Shown here piece by piece: positions 30,748 to 37,614 of a stretch of 38,878 nt of DNA. The stretch's first letter is position 1; every line of letters starts with the position of its first letter. The notes under the pieces are model-generated. The model was not told where the DNA came from. It saw only the letters and a program-made list of their open reading frames with translations, and ran no database searches. The translations under genes were made by a program, and so were the position numbers. Origin of the DNA: Bacillota bacterium (lineage in GTDB: Bacteria; Bacillota; Clostridia; Saccharofermentanales; Fastidiosipilaceae); the NCBI GenBank assembly GCA_030055235.1, contig JASGUW010000036.1:1-38878 (forward strand), written 5' to 3'.

Positions 30748-31874
30748 GTGGCCGCCTCCTCACTTTGCCTGGCACCGGCCTTCATGGCCAGCCAGCTCTG
30801 GATAAAAGGATCAATCTCACCGTCCATGACGGCGTCGACATCCCCCTCCTTATGCCCGGTACGGTGGTCGGAGACCATCGTGTAGGGACAAAAGACATAG
30901 GAACGAATCTGGCTGCCCCAGGCGATGTCCATCTGATTCCCCTTGAGGTCTTCGATGCGATCCATCTGGGCTGCCTCGGCAATGGCGAAGAGCTTCGCCT
31001 TCAGCATCTCCATGGCCTTGTCGCGGTTCTGGAACTGGCTGCGCTCGGCCTGACAGGCAACGACGACGCCTGTCGGCAGGTGCGTCAGGCGCACGGCGGA
31101 AGAGGTCTTGTTGACATGCTGGCCGCCGGCTCCGGAGGCCCGGTAGACATCCATCTTGATATCTTCCGGGCGTATTTCAATCTGAATGCTGTCGTCAAGT
31201 TCGGGCATGACTTCTACGGATGCGAAGCTCGTATGCCGCCTGCCGGCTGAGTCAAAGGGTGAGATGCGCACCAGGCGGTGGACGCCGCCTTCCGAGCGCA
31301 GATAGCCGTAGGCGTGCTCGCCTGCAACACTGAAGGAGACGGATTTCAGACCCGCCTCATCGCCGTCCAGATAGTCAAGCTCGCTCAGGGTGAAGCCATG
31401 TTTTTCCGCCCAGCGCGTATACATGCGGTAGAGCATTTCGGCCCAGTCCTGGGCTTCCGTACCGCCGGCACCGGCATGCAGGCTGACAATGGCATTGTTT
31501 TCGTCATGTTCGCCGATAAAGAGGGTTTCCAGCCGCAGCGCCTCATAGTCCGCCTCTAGCGTCTTGAGCTCATGTTCCGCCTCCGCGAGCAGATCAGAAT
31601 CCTCCGCCTCATCACCGAGCTCAATCAAAACCTCGAGGTTTTCCAGACGCTCCCTGAGAGAGTTGTAGTCCGTGACACGGCGGCGCAGATGGGCAATGCG
31701 CGCCTGCACCTTCCCCGCCTCTTGGGGGTCATCCCAGAAACCGGGTTCCTGTGAACGGGCTTCGAGCTCATCCGCCTCATTTTCGGTCTGCTGTATGTGG
31801 AGGGCTTCCGCCAGCTGGGCTAGCGGCTCCTCCATCGCTTCGGCTGCATGGCGCAGGTCATCAAATTCGATCAT
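30744..31874 (-). CDS. prfB: Peptide chain release factor 2, without programmed frameshift
   Basis: RF2 releases the finished chain at UGA and UAA codons. The tripeptide anticodon SPF is present in VRISPFDSAGRRHTSFASVEV, and the catalytic GGQ in ASGAGGQHVNKTSSAVRL. The N-terminal coiled domain reads without interruption from MIEFDDLRHAAEAMEEPLAQ to PGFWDDP, where most relatives need a +1 shift at an in-frame UGA. Here a single 376-residue frame encodes the whole protein. A modest AGAGG lies before the ATG. Confidence 0.96.
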   Translation of the reverse strand: MIEFDDLRHAAEAMEEPLAQLAEALHIQQTENEADELEARSQEPGFWDDPQEAGKVQARIAHLRRRVTDYNSLRERLENLEVLIELGDEAEDSDLLAEAEHELKTLEADYEALRLETLFIGEHDENNAIVSLHAGAGGTEAQDWAEMLYRMYTRWAEKHGFTLSELDYLDGDEAGLKSVSFSVAGEHAYGYLRSEGGVHRLVRISPFDSAGRRHTSFASVEVMPELDDSIQIEIRPEDIKMDVYRASGAGGQHVNKTSSAVRLTHLPTGVVVACQAERSQFQNRDKAMEMLKAKLFAIAEAAQMDRIEDLKGNQMDIAWGSQIRSYVFCPYTMVSDHRTGHKEGDVDAVMDGEIDPFIQSWLAMKAGARQSEEAAT

Positions 31875-31916
31875 TCTTGTTTCGCCTCTCTGGCCGGGGC
31901 TCTGGAGTCTTCACTC

Positions 31917-33143
31917 TCAGGCGTCGGCCGCGGGTCTGGTCAGGTCGGGGGCGGGCTTCCCGATAAATCGGGCGATACGCCTGAGGGCTTCTTCGATATT
32001 CTCCAGGGCCGCCGCGTAGCTGATGCGGATAAAGCCTTCGCCGCAGCTGCCAAAGGCTCCGCCCGGGATGACGGCCACGTATTCTTCCTGCAGCAGGCGT
32101 TCACAGAATTCACCCGAACCCAGACCCGTCGAACGGATGTCGGGGAAGGCGTAAAAGGCGCCCAAAGGCTCAAAGCAGGGCAGTTCAAGCTGTCTGAGGC
32201 CGTGCAGCAGGAGGCGGCGGCGGCGGTTGTACTCACTGCGCATCGGGGCGATAAAGGTCTCAGCATCCTCCAGGGCGGCGATGGCAGCGTACTGTGCGGT
32301 AGTCGGTGCACACATGATAACGTACTGATGGATCTTGTTCATGGCGGCTATGATGGGGGCCGGTCCCAGTGCGTAACCGATACGCCAGCCGGTCATGGCA
32401 AAGGCCTTCGAAAAACCGCCGATGACGACCGTGCGCTCCCACATGCCGGGGTAGCTGGCAATCGAGCGGAAGACGGCCGGCGGGTAGGTCAATTCCGCGT
32501 AGAGCTCGTCAGAGAGCACCGCCACTTCCGGGTAGCGTTCGAGCACCGCGGCCAGGGCTTTGAGATCACTGTCTTCGAGCACCGCCCCGGTGGGATTGTT
32601 GGGATAGGCCATAACCAGGAGGCGCGTCTTCTTCGTGATCGCGGCTTCGAGCTGTTCTGCCGTCAGGCGGAAGTCCGTCTCCGGGCTGAGAGGGATCGGC
32701 ACCGGCACGGCGCCGGCCAGCCGCACGCAGGCCTGATAGGCGACGAAGCTCGGTTCGGGGATCAGGACCTCATCACCGGGATTGACAAGAGCGCGGACGG
32801 CGGCGTCGATGGCCTCCGACCCGCCGACGGTCACCACGATTTCTTCGCGCGCATTATAGCTGAGGTCAAAGCGATTCTTCATGTAGGCCGAAATCGCCTG
32901 ACGCAGCTCAATCATGCCGGTGTTGGCGGAGTAGTGGGTGCGTCCCTGCTCCAGAGAGTAGATCCCCTGCTCGCTGATCGGCCAGGGCGTGACGAAGTCG
33001 GGCTCACCGATCGACAGGGAGATGACCTGACCGCGCATTTCGTTGGCCAGGTCGAAGAAGCGCCGGATGGCACTGGGCTTGATTCCGGATACGGCCCTGG
33101 AAAGGCGGTCTTCGGGTCTGATGGGTACGTTCCGGCCGCTCAT
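31917..33143 (-). CDS. PLP-dependent class I/II aminotransferase
   Basis: This is a fold-type I aminotransferase of 408 residues. Visible blocks are ISLSIGEPDFVTP, HYSANTGMIELRQAI, PNNPTGAVLEDSDL, and the PLP lysine in GGFSKAFAMTGWRIGY (about residue 243); the phosphate and carboxylate Arg lies in GFIRISYAAALENI. The N-terminus (SGIKPSAIRRFFDLANEM) is typical of the AlaT/PatA-like group that transfers amino groups of alanine or aromatic amino acids; the exact substrate cannot be read. Its start overlaps the Lrp/AsnC stop by 4 nt, so the regulator probably senses a related amino acid. Confidence 0.93.
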   Translation of the reverse strand: MSGRNVPIRPEDRLSRAVSGIKPSAIRRFFDLANEMRGQVISLSIGEPDFVTPWPISEQGIYSLEQGRTHYSANTGMIELRQAISAYMKNRFDLSYNAREEIVVTVGGSEAIDAAVRALVNPGDEVLIPEPSFVAYQACVRLAGAVPVPIPLSPETDFRLTAEQLEAAITKKTRLLVMAYPNNPTGAVLEDSDLKALAAVLERYPEVAVLSDELYAELTYPPAVFRSIASYPGMWERTVVIGGFSKAFAMTGWRIGYALGPAPIIAAMNKIHQYVIMCAPTTAQYAAIAALEDAETFIAPMRSEYNRRRRLLLHGLRQLELPCFEPLGAFYAFPDIRSTGLGSGEFCERLLQEEYVAVIPGGAFGSCGEGFIRISYAAALENIEEALRRIARFIGKPAPDLTRPAADA

Positions 33144-33661
33144 AGAACCATGACCTCTCGCCGGTCTTCGTCCCCGTCAGCCAGAATGCGGCCCGATTCC
33201 TTATAGCTCTTCAGGATGAAGTGGGTCCTGGTCGACAGCACGCTTTCACTGGAGGCAATGCGTTCAGAGACAAACTCCGCGACTTCGCGCAGCGTCTGCC
33301 CCTTGACGGTGATCAGGAGGTCGTAGTCGCCGGACATCAGGTAACACGACTGCACCTGGGGAAAGCGGTAGATGCGCTGGGCGATGCGGTCGAAACCGCG
33401 ATCGCGCTGCGGCTGGACGCGCAGCTCGATGAGGCCGATGACGGTCTCCGCATTGAGGCGCGTGGCGTCGATGGCGGCGCCGTAGCCGACGACAATGCCC
33501 TCTTCTTCCAGGCGGGCCAGTTCGGCCTTTACATCATCCTCCGGGACGCCAAGGAGCAGGGCCAGACGGCCCGTGTCGGGGCGCAGCTCGTTCTGGAGCA
33601 GATCGAGCAGTTCGGCGCGCAGTGTGCCCGCTTCCGAGCTGGTATTCTGGTTTGCGGTCAT
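33140..33661 (-). CDS. Lrp/AsnC family transcriptional regulator
   Basis: The 173-residue protein has an N-terminal winged helix (RAELLDLLQNELRPDTGRLALLLGVPEDDVKAELARLEEEGIVVGY in short motifs LALLLGVPEDDV, LEEEGIVVGYGA) and a C-terminal RAM/ligand-binding domain (LIELRVQPQR, FPQVQSCYLMSGDYDLLITVKG). Such proteins sense amino acids and control their metabolism. AAAGGAG lies 8 nt before the ATG. It is 4-nt coupled to the aminotransferase, its probable target or partner. The C-terminal 25 residues past the RAM fold are charged and not conserved-looking. Confidence 0.93.
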   Translation of the reverse strand: MTANQNTSSEAGTLRAELLDLLQNELRPDTGRLALLLGVPEDDVKAELARLEEEGIVVGYGAAIDATRLNAETVIGLIELRVQPQRDRGFDRIAQRIYRFPQVQSCYLMSGDYDLLITVKGQTLREVAEFVSERIASSESVLSTRTHFILKSYKESGRILADGDEDRREVMVL

Positions 33662-33691
33662 CTTTGTGACTCCTTTATGTTTGTTTCTCTT

Positions 33692-34531
33692 CTATTCATC
33701 ATCGGAATCAGCATCCCGCTCGCCGGGACGGTAGCCGGTAATGTTGCGAATGATAGTCATGGCATCCTCCGGACTCTGACTGCGGGCCGGCATGCCGGCC
33801 GGATAGGCGATCGTGAAGCGGTGGAGGAGGCCCAGCAGACGGCCGTTCATCAGGGTCTGCAGGGTGGTGACGAAAGCCATGCTGACCGGCAGCGCGGCGC
33901 CCAGGCGCCCGACCAGGCTGCCCAGGAGCGAGCGCGAGCCTGAGACCAGGACGGCCAGCAGGGCGAAGCTGAAGAAAATGAGGCTGCGCTTGCCGCGGGT
34001 GCGTTCGCGGGAGGTCTCCAGGGCGGCCGTGAGCTTGAGGCCGTCGTCGATCATCAGGAGAGGAGCCAGGCAGATCGCGAGCAGGAGAAACAACAGCGGC
34101 AGCATAAGCAGGAAGGAACTCAGGATGGTGGGCACGATGAGCAGGGCGAAGAGGACCAGGACGCGCGGCAGGCGCCGGAAGAAGCGGCCCAGGCCCTGTT
34201 CTGCCGGCAAACCCTCACGTTCGGCGGAGTAGCAGCTGGCATAGGCGATGCTCGCGATCCAGTTCAGGCCGCCCAGGAGCAGGCTGGCGCCCAGATAGAT
34301 GAGGTTGTCGCCGGAGATGGCCGGTGGACCTGCAGCACCAATATCGAGTGAGAGAGGCTGAGAGATGAGGCGCTCACTCCAGGCCAGGAGGGCCGAAAAG
34401 TCCGGACTGCCCGGTGGAAAGAGGGCGAAAAGCACATTCAACAGCAGAACAGCAGCAAAAAGAAAGCGCAATAAGCGCTCCGCCCGAACCCGATAAAACT
34501 TCAGGGCTTCGATCGCAAATACCAAGCTCAA
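33692..34531 (-). CDS. Multi-pass membrane protein of unknown function
   Basis: The 279-residue product has about five to six hydrophobic segments (for example LLRFLFAAVLLLNVLFALF and VLVLFALLIVPTILSSFLLMLPLL), with a poly-Leu stretch around residue 145 and a soluble, acidic C-terminal tail ending GERDADSDDE. The arrangement of helices, with LAPLLMIDDGLKLTAALETSRERTRGK after the third helix, recalls DUF975/glycerophosphoryl-type membrane domains in which a protein of constant size follows a regulatory switch, but I cannot assign it. The start is TTG at 34531 with AGGAG 6 nt upstream. It is the first gene of the run leading to prfB and purH. Confidence 0.72.
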   Translation of the reverse strand: MSLVFAIEALKFYRVRAERLLRFLFAAVLLLNVLFALFPPGSPDFSALLAWSERLISQPLSLDIGAAGPPAISGDNLIYLGASLLLGGLNWIASIAYASCYSAEREGLPAEQGLGRFFRRLPRVLVLFALLIVPTILSSFLLMLPLLFLLLAICLAPLLMIDDGLKLTAALETSRERTRGKRSLIFFSFALLAVLVSGSRSLLGSLVGRLGAALPVSMAFVTTLQTLMNGRLLGLLHRFTIAYPAGMPARSQSPEDAMTIIRNITGYRPGERDADSDDE

Positions 34532-34591
34532 AGTCGTCTCCTAGTGTAAGTAAACACAACGAAATTGATTATACCACCCTCCCCCGGGCTG

Positions 34592-34600
34592 TGTTACAAT
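34592..34600 (+). promoter_or_regulatory. Extended -10 promoter of the zinc-ribbon gene
   Basis: TGTTACAAT fits the extended -10 form (TGN-TATAAT). No good -35 is present at the usual distance. It lies about 115 bp before the zinc-ribbon start and diverges from the membrane-protein gene. Confidence 0.55.
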
Positions 34601-34713
34601 CCGGCGCAACGGATATGTCTGTCATTCAGAACTTGTCTAAGCCTGCCCTCCTTTGCGCGGAACTCGGACATTCGAACCAGAACCGATCCGATTCCAACAG
34701 GAGGTATTGCTTC

Positions 34714-34890
34714 ATGCCGGATAAAAACCTGCAGTGCAGAGATTGCGGCGCCGAATTCGTGTTCACCGAAGGTGAACAGAACTTCTACCGCGAAAAGGGC
34801 TTTGAGAACGATCCCGTTCGCTGCCCAGACTGCCGTCGTGCGCGTAAGAACGCCCGCCGTCAGCAGACCAACCAAAACAGCCGCTACTGA
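34714..34890 (+). CDS. Zinc-ribbon mini-protein
   Basis: The 58-residue protein has two CxxC knuckles, LQCRDCGAEFVFTEGEQNFY and VRCPDCRRAR, followed by a basic, Asn/Gln-rich tail. This is the zinc-ribbon family (Tbcl-like) of short proteins found in many Firmicutes, often with high expression; the function is unknown, and nucleic-acid binding is a guess from the basic tail. AGGAGG lies 9 nt before the ATG at 34714. A longer in-frame extension upstream has no ribosome site. A strong terminator follows, so it is a single-gene transcript. Confidence 0.9.
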   Translation: MPDKNLQCRDCGAEFVFTEGEQNFYREKGFENDPVRCPDCRRARKNARRQQTNQNSRY

Positions 34891-34955
34891 TCTCTGAACG
34901 CAGATTTGGAATCACGCATCACGCCTGTCACCCTGTAGCAGCCCTGACAGCAAAA

Positions 34956-34995
34956 TGGAGCTCCCGGCCACTAACGCCGGGGGCTCCACTTTTTT
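34956..34995 (+). terminator. Intrinsic terminator after the zinc-ribbon gene
   Basis: TGGAGCTCCCGGC pairs with GCCGGGGGCTCCA around a 7-nt loop, followed by CTTTTTT. This is the strongest terminator in the window. Confidence 0.92.
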
Positions 34996-35136
34996 GTCGG
35001 TTGACAGGCCGCCTGCATGACGGCCGACTGCGGGCTGGAAGGAAGGGATCATTTACCTGCTTGACGGCGAAGCCCGTTCGGAAGACAAGACGGACATCCA
35101 CTACCTCTCCAGCACAAACTTCACTATCCGCTACTT

Positions 35137-36882
35137 TCATCTCCAGTCGTCGTCGTCATCGTCGTCATCGTCGTCGAAGAAGAAGCCTTCGATGATATTA
35201 CCGCCAAATAAGTCATCATCATCGTCGTCATCATCATCATCATCATCATCATCGTCATCATCATCGTCATCATCATCTTCATCGTCATCGTCGAAGAAGC
35301 CCTCGAGGATATTGCCGCCTAAGAAGTCATCGTCGTCGTCACAGTCATCGTCATCATCGTCATCTTCTTCTTCTTCATCGTCGAAGTAGAAGCCTTCGAG
35401 TAAATGACCGCCAAACAAGTCATCATAATCATCATCGTCGAGTTCTTCACCAAAAATGGCTTGCAGCTGCTCTTCCAGCCAGGGATCTTCTTCAAATTCA
35501 CCAGGTGCGTCGCCTTCGATAATTCTTTCCATCAGTACGGCGAGCGAATAATTCTTCTCATTCCATCTTATGGTATCCAGATATTCATAAAGCTCAGGTG
35601 AGATAACGATCAGCGGTTTCCCGCTTTCATTCATCCAGGCCAGAAGAAGCTCGATCGTCCGGTGTCGCAGGCTCTCCCGCCAGGAAACAAGACCCGCACG
35701 GATAAAGTAATCTCCCTTACCAATATGATATTCAAGGCCCTGCAGGCAGAAGGTAAAGAGATCCTGATAGAAAACGTCGTCTTCCTCACCGGCGGGCTTT
35801 TCGGGACCGTAGGCATCCATGTCGATATAGTCCTCAAGATAGCCAAGAAGCTCATTCACTCGATATCCCTTTTCGAGCAGTTCAAGCACCATATGACTGT
35901 TTTTCTCCGGATCATTCAGCACGGCCTGGTAAGCCAGGGAAAGATAGGACAAGCCAAGGCGCTCAGCAATGTCAAATGATTCGCCCGCCTCGATTTCCTT
36001 CTGAATCACGCGCCTCGCATCTTCGTTCAGAAGGAGTCTGGCCTGGGCTTCAAGCTTTGGCATGTGGACATCATCGCGTTCGAAATAATCCACCAAATCA
36101 AGGATTACACGATAATCAGCTCCGGTGAGGTCATCGCGCTCCGAGGAGGCTTTAAGAAAGCGTTCCAGCAGTTTGCCCCGCTCCTTTATCTTTGCAATGC
36201 CTTCCCCGTCCTCTTCAAAAACAAGAGTCCCAACAATCTCCGCTACACCGCGATAGACTTCATAATCCATGGGCTTAAGAAGGCGGGCGAGAAGATTGGT
36301 CTTCTCATAGCAGATCGGAGCCAGATACATCGTCCACGTAGCATTCAGGAAGCCGTCGGTCAGCAGCCAGAGAGCCATTTCTTCATTTGTGACTTTCAGA
36401 GCGCGAATCAGATGGACGCGTCCCCAGCCACTTACACGTTTTGCAGCTGCAAAGATCTCTTCACTGGCATCGGCCCAGGACTCCATGATGCTTGCGCAAT
36501 ACAGCGAAAACTCTTCATACGCGGCGAGCAACCGGATATCATTCTTAAGCTCGGCAAAGTTGTTTGTGTCAAAAAGACAAAGCAGCGCCAGGCCAATCTT
36601 CACGGTTTCAACTTGACGTCCCGTCCTTGTCGCACTGATGCCAAAGATAAAGAGATTGCCCGTGTAGTGTGTTCGTTCATCGACGATATCGTAGAGCAGC
36701 TTGTCACGGTAAAAGATAAAGCTCTCTTTTTCAGCAAATTCTTCGGCCAGCTCCAGCGCTCTTTCAAATTTGCCGTCCGATGCCATCCTTACCATTTTGC
36801 GCAGCGTGCGATAACCTTCATCGTCATCCTCAATCGCTTCAAAGCTGTCAAGACCAGGTCCAAAGAGGATGTCTGCTTCCAT
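35137..36882 (-). CDS. Unknown protein with poly-aspartate tail and three LFGGNIIEGFF-like peptides
   Basis: I do not recognise the family. Residues 1 to about 480 (numbered from TTG 36903) form an alpha-helical, soluble domain rich in Glu/Leu pairs, suggesting helical repeats (FERALELAEEFAEKESF, RGKLLERFLKA, MVLELLEKGYRVNELLGYLED). The last 100 residues alternate runs of Asp with the hydrophobic peptides LFGGHLLEGFYF (about 496-507), FLGGNILEGFF (527-537) and LFGGNIIEGFFF (565-576). One Asp run is 22 residues long. The chain ends DDWR. ATG 36882 and TTG 36903 are both possible starts; neither has a clear ribosome site. There is no signal peptide or membrane helix, so it is probably cytosolic. 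Confidence 0.72.
   Translation of the reverse strand: MEADILFGPGLDSFEAIEDDDEGYRTLRKMVRMASDGKFERALELAEEFAEKESFIFYRDKLLYDIVDERTHYTGNLFIFGISATRTGRQVETVKIGLALLCLFDTNNFAELKNDIRLLAAYEEFSLYCASIMESWADASEEIFAAAKRVSGWGRVHLIRALKVTNEEMALWLLTDGFLNATWTMYLAPICYEKTNLLARLLKPMDYEVYRGVAEIVGTLVFEEDGEGIAKIKERGKLLERFLKASSERDDLTGADYRVILDLVDYFERDDVHMPKLEAQARLLLNEDARRVIQKEIEAGESFDIAERLGLSYLSLAYQAVLNDPEKNSHMVLELLEKGYRVNELLGYLEDYIDMDAYGPEKPAGEEDDVFYQDLFTFCLQGLEYHIGKGDYFIRAGLVSWRESLRHRTIELLLAWMNESGKPLIVISPELYEYLDTIRWNEKNYSLAVLMERIIEGDAPGEFEEDPWLEEQLQAIFGEELDDDDYDDLFGGHLLEGFYFDDEEEEDDDDDDDCDDDDDFLGGNILEGFFDDDDEDDDDDDDDDDDDDDDDDDDDDDLFGGNIIEGFFFDDDDDDDDDDWR
35150..35395. repeat. TCATCG/TCATCA trinucleotide-type microsatellite (codes for poly-Asp)
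   Basis: Long runs of TCN-type triplets (ATC and GTC on the plus strand, GAT and GAC on the coding strand) encode the Asp tracts of the unknown protein at 35137-36882. Changes in copy number by slippage would alter the Asp tract length without shifting the frame. Confidence 0.88.
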
Positions 36883-37023
36883 GCTAACCGGGGTGGAGGT
36901 CAAATCGATATCGGGTTGTTTGTGCCACCCTTGAGTGCCCCTCAGCTGACGGGTTTGCCTGTCCGCGAATAGACGGGTATCGTGTCCGTATTCTTGTTGA
37001 ACAGGAAAATCCAGAGAAAGAAA

Positions 37024-37062
37024 GAGCCCCGAGTAAAGTTGTAGCTAGCAACCTCGGAGCTC
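37024..37062 (-). terminator. Hairpin between the insertion sequence and the poly-Asp gene
   Basis: GAGCCCCGAG and CTCGGAGCTC pair with one mismatch, with an inner GTTG/CAAC. On the minus strand it is followed by TTTCTTTCTC, so it would stop transcripts entering from the insertion-sequence side. The rest of the gap from 36904 to 37119 holds no gene. Confidence 0.6.
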
Positions 37063-37119
37063 CCCAAAGAACATGGTTATTCTATCATGCTCCATTGTTG
37101 AATCAAGTCCCGGCTGTTT

Positions 37120-37596
37120 TTAGTGACGGGGGAAGCGGAGTCGCGTTGTCCGATCTGTGGCGGAAAGCTGAAGTATCGGGATCGCCGCAAGCGCTTCGTC
37201 CGGGATCCTGAAGGTCACCGCGTCGTCTACCTCCTGCGCCGCCTGCGTTGTCAGGAGACAAGCTGCAGGAAACTGCATACGGAGCTTCCGGATGTTCTCA
37301 TCCCGTACAAGCGCTACAAGCGTGAGACCTTCGAGGCTGTGACAGACTACCAGAAACCGGATGTCCCGACCGACGACCGAACCCACCGCAAGATGCGCGC
37401 CTGGTTCCGGTATTTCCGAGACTGCTTCGACGAGATTCACACGTCGATCCTGGCACGACTCCGGCTTCCCCCTCGTTTGTTCTACACGCTGTGCGACATG
37501 GTCACACTCCTCGTCACAGGGGGCCACTGGCCCCCTGCACCCGTTCGGGCCTTCTGTCCAGATCGTCCGACGGGTACGGTGGCACAAAACCCATAG
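37120..37596 (+). CDS. DUF6431-type accessory protein of an insertion sequence
   Basis: The 158-residue product has an N-terminal zinc-knuckle-like part, SRCPICGGKLKYRDRRKRFVRD, then RLRCQETSCRKLHTELPDVLIPYKRY. Its place directly upstream of a DDE transposase and this pattern match the DUF6431 proteins that accompany such elements; their role is unknown. The start is GTG at 37120, without a clear ribosome site. The stop codon TAG lies in the loop of the hairpin that covers the transposase start. Confidence 0.72.
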   Translation, partial: LVTGEAESRCPICGGKLKYRDRRKRFVRDPEGHRVVYLLRRLRCQETSCRKLHTELPDVLIPYKRYKRETFEAVTDYQKPDVPTDDRTHRKMRAWFRYFRDCFDEIHTSILARLRLPPRLFYTLCDMVTLLVTGGHWPPAPVRAFCPDRPTGTVAQNP

Positions 37597-37614
37597 AAAG
37601 CAGGTTTTGTGCCA
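37580..37614 (+). promoter_or_regulatory. 12-bp hairpin covering the transposase start
   Basis: TGGCACAAAACC (37580-37591) and GGTTTTGTGCCA (37603-37614) are perfect inverted repeats with an 11-nt loop. The right arm ends on the A of the transposase ATG. Ribosomes reading the upstream gene stop inside the loop and could open the stem. Confidence 0.75.

Noticed and set aside
29146..30885. Long plus-strand open frame opposite purH
   Set aside because: It is fully antisense to purH, a clear gene, and its composition is a by-product of the codon bias on the other strand.
35192..35389. Poly-serine open frame on the plus strand
   Set aside because: It is the complement of the GAT/GAC tract of the poly-Asp gene.
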